Source of the DNA: Alectoria sarmentosa
Taxonomy: Eukaryota > Ascomycota > Lecanoromycetes > Lecanorales > Parmeliaceae
Direction of reading: 5' to 3'
Assembly (NCBI GenBank): GCA_009733775.1
Contig: WOGZ01000018.1
Span: forward strand, 9,120 to 73,119
Length of the DNA stretch: 64,000 nt
The stretch's first letter is position 1, and every line of letters begins with the position of its first letter. The notes under the pieces were generated by a model. That model saw nothing but the letters and a program-made list of their open reading frames with translations, ran no database searches and was not told the DNA's origin. Made by a program: the position numbers and the translations under genes. Shown in pieces: positions 53,181 through 63,152 of the stretch.

Positions 53181-53620
53181 AAAGAAAGGGTTTGAAACGG
53201 GTGGATGTAATTGATTATCACTCTCAGACCATCGTTCGAAAGCGATTGTGTGTATTTGAAGGTCACAATTTTTCTTTTCTCTTTTCCCCTGAACAGTTTC
53301 ACAACTCAACATACATACAGCTGCTGACTTAGTTGCCAAACTCGTAGCTCACTCAGTGGCCTGACTGCCGCTTCTCTTGATCGATGATTGACACCTAGGC
53401 TTTCTGTTGCGGAGCCTCGATGCCGGCTTTAGAGCGAATCTCAAGGGTCGAGATTGCTGTACTGCTGGGAATGTGGAAGGAGCCAGCCCAGCATCTGAAG
53501 CAAAGTCAGGGGGTTCTCACTTCCATTCGCGTTGACTCAAGTGCCTACCTTAGCACACAAGGTTTTGGAAACATGGCGCTCTAGCCTTTTGGATGACGAT
53601 CCCTCCGATGTTGGCAGATG
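53181..53620. other. gene-free stretch between relics D and E
   Basis: No coding feature is supported. Confidence 0.4.
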
Positions 53621-54262
53621 TTAAATGCCTGTTTCTGCGATAGAAACAGGAAGCAAGATGACTTCCTGGCTGGGACGAGCCTTCGGAAAGAGAATAGAAG
53701 ATTCCGCTTCCTCTCCTTGCTCTTCACTGCTTCCAGCCAAATGTCTCTCAACATATTGACATTCTAACTCTGGCTGCCCTTCCGCTTTCCTCTTTCTTCC
53801 AGCCATGATAGGCTTCCCCTTCTCTTCGACCATTCAGTCTTCCTTCTTATCCAGCCTCGCTCAAGGCCTCGCTCAGCGAGTAGCCTCGGACTTCATTGGC
53901 ATCAACCTCGTAGACTCTGTTGTCTGCTAGGACACCTCTCAGATCCCTGGTTGCTCTGTCCAAATAGAACGACTCCCCCATCACGTCCTTGGTACAAGGT
54001 GATTGGCCCGTTGATTCGGAATATCTGGAAGCTCGAAATGACCTCCATCTGGGCCGTTACGGGATTCGTCCAAGGTCTGCGCTCCTTGCCACTTTCCGAG
54101 GATGTGAGTTTGTAGCGAGTGCAGCGTGTAGTATGTAGACCTCTCTAATCCTAGGGAAGACTTCGGATAGGACAACATCAGTGGGTGAATGTATTGAACT
54201 CTAATCGAAAGGGTGGAGAGTGGTGTAAAGATGCAGATATATATATGTATCGAAATCTGCAT
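53621..54262 (-). pseudogene. array family copy E: decayed half module
   Basis: The frame from ATG 54262 carries YYTLHSLQTHILGKWQGAQT, corresponding to the S-x2-(H/Y)-x-G-L-E-L-W-K-A part of other copies. After a frame change near 53985 follow GESFYLDRATRDLRGVLADN and YEVDANEVRGYSLSEALS, the best-preserved module end in the array, then TAA. A Lys/Arg-rich ORF (MAGRKRKAEGQPELE, 53833-53621) matches the basic tails of A and B but is in another frame. The Cys/His part is missing. Promoter block at 54312-54372. Confidence 0.65.
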
Positions 54263-54311
54263 TTCGAAGAAAGTAAGTACGTTAAGACAGTGGAGGACTT
54301 CGAGTGTTGGA

Positions 54312-54372
54312 GAATATTTATGAAGGAGAAAAAGGTCTGGGAAGTTTCGGGTTTAAATACTACAAGGTGCCC
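54312..54372 (-). promoter_or_regulatory. duplicated promoter block, copy E
   Basis: ATGAAGGAGAAAAAGGT, TTCGGGTTTAAATACTA and AAGGTGCCC keep the order and spacing of the copy A and D blocks with more mismatches. Confidence 0.55.
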
Positions 54373-54923
54373 ATGGATGAATTTTTTTTGGCGGTGTGAA
54401 GTTTGACATCACTGACCAGAATGAGTCATTGAAATTCACATTGCACCTGAGTAAAGATGAGGACTGATTGAAGCAATCGCAGGGTGAACAATTCGAGAGT
54501 ATGAATGTTCAATGCTTAGTGAGTGCCTTTATAAAGCAGCGGTGAAGTTGTTGTGTTTAATTTCCACCTGAGTCGGTCTCCAAGCCCGCATTGTTGCGAA
54601 TGATTGGAAATTATGCGTGTGGATGGAGGAAGTGAGGGGGTCATTGAGGGCTCTGAAGTGTTGAGGCTGGGAGGAAAGCTCAGATCTTAAAGCCGTCCAA
54701 CCAATCGACGCGTCGAAACCGCATCTTCTAAATTGAGGACAAGCAAATATCAGAATAAATATTACACATAATTGATGCTCGTGAATGGCCAGTAAGTTAA
54801 GACAAAAGGAGAAGAAAAATCAGTATCATTGTGGGTCGAACATTAGGGGGGACCTAATAATTCGTTAGCTACGGAACTGGAAAGTTGGAGGTTTCTACGA
54901 GACATCAGATTCAGGATGATCCG
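54373..54923. other. gene-free stretch upstream of relic E
   Basis: No gene. 54400-54480 resembles the upstream flank of copy A. A GTTCGACCC motif with a following T run (minus, about 54845-54820) is another weak Pol III-like signal. Confidence 0.35.
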
Positions 54924-55095
54924 AATGTCAGCTCGACTCTCATAGGTAACTAAGTTTTATCACCCTATGAGGAATCCTTCCCTGTGGCTCGGATCGACCT
55001 CTTGGCATATAATCGTGGGTGCTAGATTAGATGCTTCGATCGGGCGCCATTTACACAGGAGACCGCAATTTTAAGTTGCTAACGTCTGAGCTAAA
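54924..55095. repeat. direct repeat, copy 2
   Basis: About 172 bp, mate of 51565-51731 at an offset of 3360 bp. The hairpin arms are TCATAGG (54940-54946) and CCTATGA (54964-54970). Most differences from copy 1 are C-to-T or G-to-A. Confidence 0.85.
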
Positions 55096-56732
55096 GAACA
55101 ATTTGCAAAAAAGAATCCCTACCACAAATTTCTACTTATTTTCGGCACCACGACCAGCCTTCTTTCCCAAGTTTGCTGCCTGTTTTAACTTGCAAGAGAG
55201 TAATGTCACATATTTTTGGATCCTTAAACACAGCAAAATACTTTCCTTTGCAACATAAAGAAACAAAAAGCCAATGCTGCGCTCGTCTACAGTGACCAAT
55301 GTCAGCCCGCAACAGGATGTGCAACTGCTCCACGTCGCACACGACTACCCACCAACCAGCGGGCGTCGCCATCTTTTTCGCGTGTGTCATGACGAAAAGA
55401 ATTTTGGATGCTGAATCTGATCTCGATCTTATCGGCCGAAGTAACCATCGCTTTCCGCCGCAGTGACATGGTGATTTGCAGTCCCGCAAAAAAGCAAGCA
55501 ACCATTTCAAAACTATCACAAATACAAGGCTGTTTTAAGCCCAGGCATCGTGCAATTTGTTGTTCTATCATGCACGGAGTATACCCTGCGTGCCGCGTTA
55601 TACGACTTATGGCGTATGAGTGAAAAAGGGTCCACCTCGTTCCAGCCTCCAGGGCTTACTGTTTTGAAAGATATATTACGGGGCAGTCTTACATTTCCCA
55701 TGACCAGCACCATTGAGACTGTCTACAGTCTGACGAGACGAGGGACCCATAGCCCTTATACCAAACGTGCTGTTGGCGAGAGGGTGGGAGATTGAGCTGC
55801 TGTGCGGTCACAAGTTGAGATGGGCGCTGCTTCAATCCTAGAAACGCAAATCCAGCTGCTAATCTCAAAGTGGGCAGTCTCAAAGGAATTTTAGGTTGGC
55901 AAAGTCAATTTTGGTGCATGAGAAGAAGTGAAGAGTGCAATGGAGAAGAGACAAGATTAGATTTGAGGACTGCCGCTCGTCCCGACTTTACTCAACGTAC
56001 CATCGCAAAAAACCCGAAAGCTTGGGCTTCTTGGAGACTTACATGCTCCATCGTACAGATGCTGCACCGACGATGAAGAAGCAATATCACTGCAACACAG
56101 TATGCAGCTCAATGAGAACTCTCGAGTCCCCACAGCACAGATTTGGTGCATTGGAAAGGTTAGGATTGCGGTAGAGAAGAGGGTAGGGTACCGCTTCATA
56201 CACAGCGTGCGAAGATGCGCACATGCTGAAATGGCAACGCATCATGCAATTACAAGCACAACGCACAGAGTATTGCTACCTTCGTCGCTGTCAGCTAGGA
56301 GAACCAAAAGTAGGGCATGTGCAAGAGGCAATGAGCCTTCACCAAAAAGAAAGCCATTAGGCTGTGAAAGTGTCAGGGTATGGGCAGCACGAACTGTAGG
56401 CCTCACCAATTCTTGCGATTGGGGATAAATTATAGACATCCCAAAGTATTGGGGAACTTGATTTGTGTTGAAGCCTGCGACAGAGTGGAGTACGAGAGTA
56501 TGAGAGAGTGAATGCTGATGAGGTGTCGTCGGAGTATTGCTAGGGCTGAAAGGAATGATCCGTTAGTGTCGGAGATAATTCGAGGGACGATTTTAGATTT
56601 CAAATTTTGGTTTGCCACGCCCCTTCAGCTTTCCTCACAGCCTCCATTGATGCCTTATTCTTCTTCCTCACCCTCAACCTGATTCTTCCCATTCCTCCCA
56701 TTCTTCATTCTTTTTCCATCGTTGTCCTCATC
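55096..56732. other. 1.6-kb gene-poor stretch upstream of SCS7
   Basis: ORFs of up to 127 codons occur on both strands but lack recognisable motifs. CT-rich sequence at 56620-56730 is the probable SCS7 leader, with an in-frame upstream ATG at 56607. Confidence 0.4.
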
Positions 56733-58028
56733 ATGCCTGGCGTACCACTTCCTACGATTCCGACCCACGATGTTGCCTCCCACAATAGCGAGAAGTCATG
56801 CTACGTAACTGTTGGCGCAAACGTCTACGATGTCACATCCTTCCTTCCCGACCATCCTGGAGGAGAGGAATTGATACTGGAATACGCAGGGAAAGACGTC
56901 TCCGAGATAATGGGCGACGAGTTATCACATACACATTCTGAAGCTGCCTACGATATTCTCAACGAGAACTTGATTGGCTTCGTCGCCAACGAGGCCACCA
57001 TTAAAGCAGTCGTGGAGCATGACCGGCCAGAGGACATTGTGCCTATGCTACCGAACAAAGCAGGAATGGAGGCGATGAAAGCCAATGGTGCTACTGGAGA
57101 GGTTGATCAGAGCAAGCCAATCTTCGCCGCCACTGGTTTGTCAGGGGCAGAGGACCTGACGAAGGAAACGGACTTGAACGCCGACTTCGAGACACACAAA
57201 TTCCTAGATCTCAACAGGCCTCTATTGATGCAGGTGTGGAATGGTGGCTTCTCGAAAGAATTCTACCTGGAGCAAGTACATCGGCCGCGTTACTACTTGA
57301 AAGGCGACTCGGCTCCTCTATTTGGAAACTTCCTGGAACCACTGAGCAAGACAGCGTGGTATATTATACCTATCGTGTGGTTGCCATGTGTTACCTATGG
57401 CTCTTTCCTTGCCTATCAAGGTCTACCATCGTTCTTCCAGACTGCAGCATACTGGCTCATTGGCCTCGCGTTATGGACATTGGTGGAATACGGGCTACAC
57501 CGAGGATTATTCCATGTTGATAAGTGCGTGGGCATTTGGCTCTTCTTCGAATACTAGCAGCCTGCTAACGTCGCATAGATACCTACCGGACAACCGTGTT
57601 GGTATTACAGCCCATTTCCTCCTCCACGGGATCCACCACTACCTTCCAATGGACAAGTATCGCCTCGTTATGCCACCCACCCTCTTCGTCGCCCTTGCAA
57701 CACCTTTCTACAAGCTCGCACATACAGTATTCTTCTACGATTGGTACGCAGCAGTAGCTGTGTTCTGTGGAGGGATCTTTGGATACATCTGCTATGACTT
57801 GACCCATTACTTCCTACATCACAAGACGTAAGTCTTATGCTTCATTTGTGCCCTGTGGCGAATGTTAATAGTCGTCGCAGCCTTCCGTCCTACTACAAAC
57901 AGCTCAAGAAGTACCACATGCAGCACCACTACGAAGATTACGAAAATGGCTTCGGCGTTACGAGTCGCTTTTGGGACAAAATCTTCGGCACCGAGCTGGA
58001 ACCGCCGAAAGCCGCAAAGGCGGCCTAG
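56733..58028 (+). CDS. SCS7: sphingolipid alpha-hydroxylase / fatty acid 2-hydroxylase
   Basis: Three exons, 56733-57523, 57579-57827 and 57881-58028 (introns 55 and 53 nt), 395 aa. The enzyme 2-hydroxylates the very-long-chain acyl group of ceramides in the ER, taking electrons through its own cytochrome b5 domain. That domain is N-terminal: CYVTVGANVYDVTSFLPDHP followed by GG (HPGG at 41-44) and a later heme His in SHTHSEAAYDIL. The hydroxylase part has membrane helices and the di-iron His clusters HRGLFH, HFLLHGIHHYLP, HYFLHH and HMQHHYEDYENGFG. The two junctions rebuild VDKYLPDNRV and HKTLPSYYKQL. ATG 56733 (MPGVPLPTI) is preferred over in-frame ATG 56607, which would add a hydrophobic leader not usual for the family. 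Confidence 0.95.
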
Positions 58029-58624
58029 TCTCATTCACTCATCCCCCGTCGACATGATACCTGGTAGACTGCATAGCGAGAGGCGTTTGGGCATTCTGAA
58101 CATCCGTGGCGAGTTTGGGAGAGCCTTGGTTGGCACTGTGTTGTCGTTTCGTTTGCACACATCTGTATCCCAGAATGACCGTGTAATATACTCTAGTTTT
58201 ACAGCATGAGCTCATTTGCAGCGAGGGATGATATAATTCAATAATCGCTGGTGTCGATTCATTACCCTTTCAGTACTAGTACCCAGCTGAATTCTGCTAC
58301 CGAGATTGGAATCATGGACACCTTCTACCGTCCTTCTATAGAAGAAGAGCTACGGCGCGATCGCCAATGCACCTACTAGGCGCTTGGTACTCCACCAGAT
58401 CAGCGCCATCCCGTCCTCTCCCTTCGTGCTGCATCGTGTCCCGTCGGTGGTGTTTACGAAGAGTGGAAAGGTCAGTGAAATCTAGCTATGGTTGGTGCGC
58501 ATCGAGGATTTTGTTCGCGCGGTAGGGTAGCTTCATTGGACCGCCATTCTCCAAAGTGAATGACGACTCGGTTGGCACGATGACCTCCACCACGATGCCC
58601 CAATTTGAATTGATGATTTTCACA
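58029..58624. other. gene-free stretch
   Basis: 3' region of SCS7 and the possible 5' end of the next relic. No separate feature is seen. Confidence 0.4.
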
Positions 58625-59418
58625 AAAGCCCGAGTGCGCCGCCGAGCTCCTCGGCGTCGACTGGGCAGTCTTCTCGCTCTCGACAATCATCGTTGTCTTG
58701 CGCCTTTACTCGAGACTATGCATAACGCGCAACTTTGGCTTCGATGATGCCACCATAGCGCTGACCCAAGCATGGCACCTCTCTTTCCAACACATGTGGC
58801 ATGCGCTGGTTGCTGGGATGTAGATGATTACGGCTGTGGGCAAAGGATTTGTAGTAATAGAGATCAGCTGTGGCCTCGGACAACATCGCATCGACCTATC
58901 AGTGGAACGGTACAGGAACTTCCTCAAATACTACTACCTCGACACAGCTCAATTCTCCATCGCGCTCGCAACATGCAAAATACCCATCTGCTCATTCCTA
59001 CTCCGCCTTTCCCAATTCAACAAACCGAAGCGGATCCTATACGGCCTAACCGCCTTCCTCGTAGTCACCCATCTCGCCCTCTTCTTCCCGAACCTCTTCG
59101 AACATGCCGCCCCGTGGGCAAAGTCTGGAACCTCGAACCCCCCCCCCCAGGAAATTACTTCTCAAAGGAAATCGTCACAAACATGCTCATCGCGCAGAGC
59201 GTCAACTCCTTCATCACCAACTTCATCTGCGCCGGCCGCCTTCCCCAATCGTCCTCTCACGAAACCTCAAGATCAAGACGCAGAGCAAGAGCGCCGCTGT
59301 GCTGTCTGATGGGACTGGGACTCATCCACCAGAGGCATCGCCATCGCCATCGCCAGGACGGCGAAGGCTTAGCAAACCAAGTCTGAGGATTCGTCGTGGG
59401 TCGGGAGGTGCCTAATGC
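58625..59418 (+). pseudogene. decayed fungal rhodopsin-domain membrane protein, copy 1
   Basis: ELLGVDWAVFSLSTIIVVL, then RNFGFDDATIALTQ, form the typical first helices and D-D motif of the fungal rhodopsin-like family (integral membrane, seven helices). An in-frame TAG at 58821 follows, then MITAVGKGFVVIEISCGLGQ with H, FLKYYYLDTAQFSIALATCK and RILYGLTAFLVVTHLALFF. A C8 run near 59140 changes frame to VWNLEPPPPGNYFSKEIVTN and AQSVNSFITNFICAG, and a further frame gives IVLSRNLKIKTQSKSAAVL. So one nonsense codon and at least two frameshifts separate pieces that lie in the right order. Family members are mostly of unknown function. Confidence 0.7.
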
Positions 59419-60037
59419 CAATGACGAGCATTCTTCGAAGTCAATATCGGCAACAGGGCCGCCCTGCGTCCTGATTCTTTGAACCACCTTTGGTCGCTCC
59501 ATGTGCATGCGCGCGTTACGGGAAGGGGATCCGCATGAGATGGTGCGGGCGGAGAGAACCAGCCCTTCTCCCTCTTCGCATCCCGAATCGGTATTTCGGG
59601 GCGAGTCTGGTTACGGCGTCCGAGGCCTGTGTATATACCAAATCTGAGTAAGAGAAGAGCGGCGGCAACTTCCTGCAAAGGCGAGAAGGGCGCCGCGGCC
59701 TGTGATTCAAGGGTCGAGTGAGACGGAGAGGACGCTGGGTCTGCCTTTTGCAAGGAGCGCGGGAGTCTTTCTGCAACATTAGCGTACCCTACTTGCCGCA
59801 GCGTGATGTTGAAAAGGGCTTGAATGCGTTCGATTTGCGAGGCCAAGATTTCAAACGGAGTCTACAGACGGACTTTGGAGAGCTTTGGGACGTGAAGGAA
59901 ATAATCTGAATTGGGTATCTTGTTCCTAAAAATACCAACCATGCCATGCAAAATGACCACACAGCGCCCGCTCAAACCCGCAGCAAAGATGGCGACCAAA
60001 AAAGGCAAATCCGCCCACCGTGTCCCTGGGTATATCA
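59419..60037. other. gene-free stretch with one unassigned ORF
   Basis: A minus-strand frame (59412-59846) reads ASQIERIQALFNITLRQVGY; it is protein-like at the start but low-complexity later. I cannot assign it. Confidence 0.35.
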
Positions 60038-60748
60038 TTACAACAAGACCACGATACCCATAATTCCAGCCACGGCCGCTGCCAAAGCCACACCAGCCGG
60101 CTTCTCCGCCCCACCTGTCTTGGCAGTCGTCTTAGGTTGGGTAACAGACTTCGTCGGCGACCCCAACGCGGTCGTAATGGAAGTGGTCAGCGCAGTTGCG
60201 GTGCTTTTCGCCGACACAGTTGGCGTTGTCCTATTGCCCGACATTTGCGACGTAGTTATGTTCGCGGGACCTATCACAAAGCCAGTGCTAGCCGTCGCGC
60301 TTGGCGCAGATGTCGGTACAATCAGGGTGTTCGAGGAAGTAGTTGTAGGCGCTGCTTGACCGGCAGAATATAGAGACAACGCGACGTTGTTCTGGCTGAC
60401 AAGCGGCGCGATATCCTGGACCACGAGACTCGCCTCCGCCTGCAGAAAGCTAGTCGCGATTGGTTGGAGCGACGAAGGAACGGCCGTCACCCATACCGGT
60501 AAAGGCGCTGATGTGGTGGTCATGTAGGCATCGAGGTATTTTTGGTATTGGGAATCGACATCGCTGCTGGGAATGGCGGTTTGTGTTGCTTGCCAGCTGT
60601 AGAGGGCATCGAGTTGCGCGGCGTCGCTACCAGTCGCGGCTGCGAGGAGAGAATTGGCGTCGTTGACGAATTTAGAGTAGGGCGACGAATCTGCGAGAGC
60701 AGTGGTGAGGACGAGCGACGAGGCTGCCAAGAGCGACGAGGCGAACAT
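60038..60748 (-). CDS. GPI-anchored cell-surface protein
   Basis: Single exon, 236 aa. The N-terminus MFASSLLAASSLVLTTALAD is a signal peptide with probable cleavage after ALA-D. A compact domain (about 20-125, e.g. YSKFVNDANSLLAAATGSD and LQPIATSFLQAEASLVVQD) precedes a Ser/Thr-rich stretch (about 130-215) fit for O-glycosylation. The C-terminus has small residues GGAEKPAG and ends in a hydrophobic helix (VALAAAVAGIMGIVVLL), the usual GPI attachment signal. NIT and NRT are possible N-glycosylation sites. This is a common layout for fungal wall or plasma-membrane proteins of unknown role. The frame is intact. Confidence 0.85.
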   Translation of the reverse strand: MFASSLLAASSLVLTTALADSSPYSKFVNDANSLLAAATGSDAAQLDALYSWQATQTAIPSSDVDSQYQKYLDAYMTTTSAPLPVWVTAVPSSLQPIATSFLQAEASLVVQDIAPLVSQNNVALSLYSAGQAAPTTTSSNTLIVPTSAPSATASTGFVIGPANITTSQMSGNRTTPTVSAKSTATALTTSITTALGSPTKSVTQPKTTAKTGGAEKPAGVALAAAVAGIMGIVVLL

Positions 60749-62441
60749 GGTGATCGTTGAAGATTGAAAAGCTGGGGGAGGACGCGTTAAATTCGAGGGC
60801 GATTCCGCAATTGCTCAACAAAAGCTAGATCGTTCCAGAAGAGAGATATGCGACAAATTCTGCGACGGAAATATATGCAGGGGAAATTAAGCGAGATTGT
60901 CAAATTGAGGGTATTCAGAACAAGCTCAAAGAAAATAAACGGTATGCCCATAACAAAGAGCGACAAAGCCCAACCTCATATACAATAACCAATTCGCTAT
61001 TTTGAGAACAAATCGCCTTTCTGCCACGATCCCTTTGAAACCCTCAAATCGCAACAGTAGTTTGAGGCTTTTCGCAAGAACTGGTCGTTGCTGCGGATGC
61101 ATCCTGCGCTAAGCCGCAAGTTGGATCATGGACATGAAACGACGGTCCCAACGAGCGCAACGAGGCTGTAACGCCAGAACTCGCCAACCCGCAACAGCAA
61201 ATGGGGTTATCGACCCGGATGATACTGATATTAGGTGGCTGGCGCAGCGTAAGACTATTTTGCGTATAGCCTCACATCTAGATAAGTGGGTCGCTTTGGT
61301 AGCAAATCTTTCCGTGCAAAGATCGAGTTTTGCGCGCGCTTCCAGGGAGATAGATTCTTCCTTCAGGTTCCTTTGATAGGCATTCTCATAGTCATAGCCA
61401 CAGTAGATTGTAGATGCAAATGGATTAAGTTCGGCGAAACATTGCTGTCAAAACTTGGGTTGGAGATGGGCTGTAAAAGCTGGACTCCGTTCGGAATCCG
61501 CATTGCGACGACGACCATTGTGGATGAAACCACAATGGGCTGCGACAGTTTCCGCGACGTTTTTTTATTGCCAATGTACTCTGTAGCTTTCTTTGTTTAA
61601 TTCGTTGTAGTTTTAAACAAACAAATAAAGGTGTGCTGAAAGATGATGGTGAGAGGCACCAGAGGTGTCGGACAATGCACCTAGGTGCCTCGGGTGCCCC
61701 AGCGACACTATCCCAATTCGCACTAGTTCCACCAAGCCAGCGGCTTCACAGCCTTGCCAATCGAGGCACAGGATGGATTTGAACGCCGTCAATTTTGGAC
61801 GTCGTGGTCATAGCTCGTATGAAGGTACTGGCGAGAAACACTAGACCCGCCTCGACCCTCGGACTCGATCGAGGGGGTTTTCAGCCCCGTCAGTTCTCAT
61901 CCATTGTGTTCTTTGTCAACAGAGCGTTCTCCCATTGCATACCAATGATGATATGGTCGTCGCTCTGTTGACTTTCATAGATAGCCGCTTCAGGACTGGA
62001 TATCCTTATATAAAGCTCCGGTGGTGCAAAGAGTGTTGATGGCAAGAATGATGCGCATGCTCTGGTCAGATAAATACTGACGTTTTCTCGTACGATATTG
62101 TTACTGTACGCAATAATAGAATGATTGAGTTGCAGCGACACGATACCAGTTATGAGACCTCTGATCTCTTGTGTCGTCTTCCCTTAGTCCAAGGTGGTGG
62201 ACCGTGGCTGCGTAGGTGCAAAAGATCAGAGACCTAAGATATCGTGGATCCATAGGCGTTCAATTTCTGCACCTAAGGACAGACCTGATTATATCCTCAA
62301 GGTCTTCCTCTTGTTCAACATCTTGACGGCCCGTTGACACAACTTTCCGTGGACGGTCTCATCATGATCAGTGCTGTAGCCTGTAGATTGCCGTAGCCTT
62401 TTAGCATAGGTGAGACCGCCGTCTACAAATGAAATTTACCG
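60749..62441. other. 1.7-kb gene-poor stretch
   Basis: No gene is supported on either strand. ORFs at 61128-61600 and 61890-62141 have no family motif. The first 150 bp are probably the promoter of the GPI-protein gene. Confidence 0.4.
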
Positions 62442-63152
62442 TTGATTATCTTTGTTACGCATAGCGAACCTTCTATACGCACACAGTCTTTCCTAGCGGT
62501 GCAGGTTACGTACTTCAGTAACGCAGCCATAGCCAAGATCTCTCTTCCCCACCTAGACCACCGAATCTTTGGGATTGTCGTTTACTTCCGCATAGCCCTG
62601 ATAGTATCAGCATTCATCGTCACTGGCTGCTGGATAGCGTGCACTATCGTTGCCATTGCAGGCTGCGATTCTGTATCAAAGATTGGAACAAATTGGGCCC
62701 CGGCAATGCATCCACGATCAAATTCTTCCGCTGAAATGGGATATGCAAATTGATAATCGAATTTCTGACCTCCTGTCTACCTATGCCCTTGGTATGGCGT
62801 ATGAAGATCGATCTCAAGCAGAAGCTTGTCTTAAGTGCTTTCTTTCGGCCCGGGTGGCTCGAAAGCTTTGCACCCCCACTCCATCTCAGTGTTCCTACTT
62901 TTCTCGTTCCCCAAGGCAGGAACTCACGTCCTCACCAACGTTTACGTTGCTTCTATCCTCCGCGTCCTCGTATTCAACGCCGACCAATTCGCAGACGGCA
63001 CCTTTTCCACCGTCGCCATAGTGACCTGGTCCTCAGTCGAACAATGGCTCGAGATAGTCTGCATCAGTCTACCCACTCTCCGATCCCTCTTTGATCGTCT
63101 TTCCATCTTTCAGGAACGCCACCAATGCCAGCAGCAGCCTCGCTTTAGATGA
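62442..63152 (+). pseudogene. decayed fungal rhodopsin-domain membrane protein, copy 2
   Basis: Pieces in order over three frames: VQVTYFSNAAIAKISL and FRIALIVSAFIVTGCWIACT (62484-62660), RQCIHDQILPLKWDM (about 62700), FLTSCLPMPLVWRMKIDLKQ (62760-62820), and TWSSVEQWLEIVCISLPTLR followed by SLF (63025-63090). LPMPLVWRLKIDLKQK and SVEQ-x4-I-x-(C/A)SLPTLRPLF are characteristic of helices 5 to 7 of the fungal rhodopsin family. The N-terminal helices are missing, at least two frameshifts are present and copy 1 lies 3.8 kb away, so both are probably old independent losses. Confidence 0.7.

Noticed and set aside
55136..55519. 127-codon minus-strand ORF near the array end, tested as another family copy
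   Set aside because: It lacks the LW, YL and R-D-Y-R-G module motifs and shows no frame with them.
56607..56732. Upstream start of SCS7 at ATG 56607
   Set aside because: It would add a hydrophobic leader ahead of cytochrome b5, unlike the family; ATG 56733 gives the usual N-terminus.
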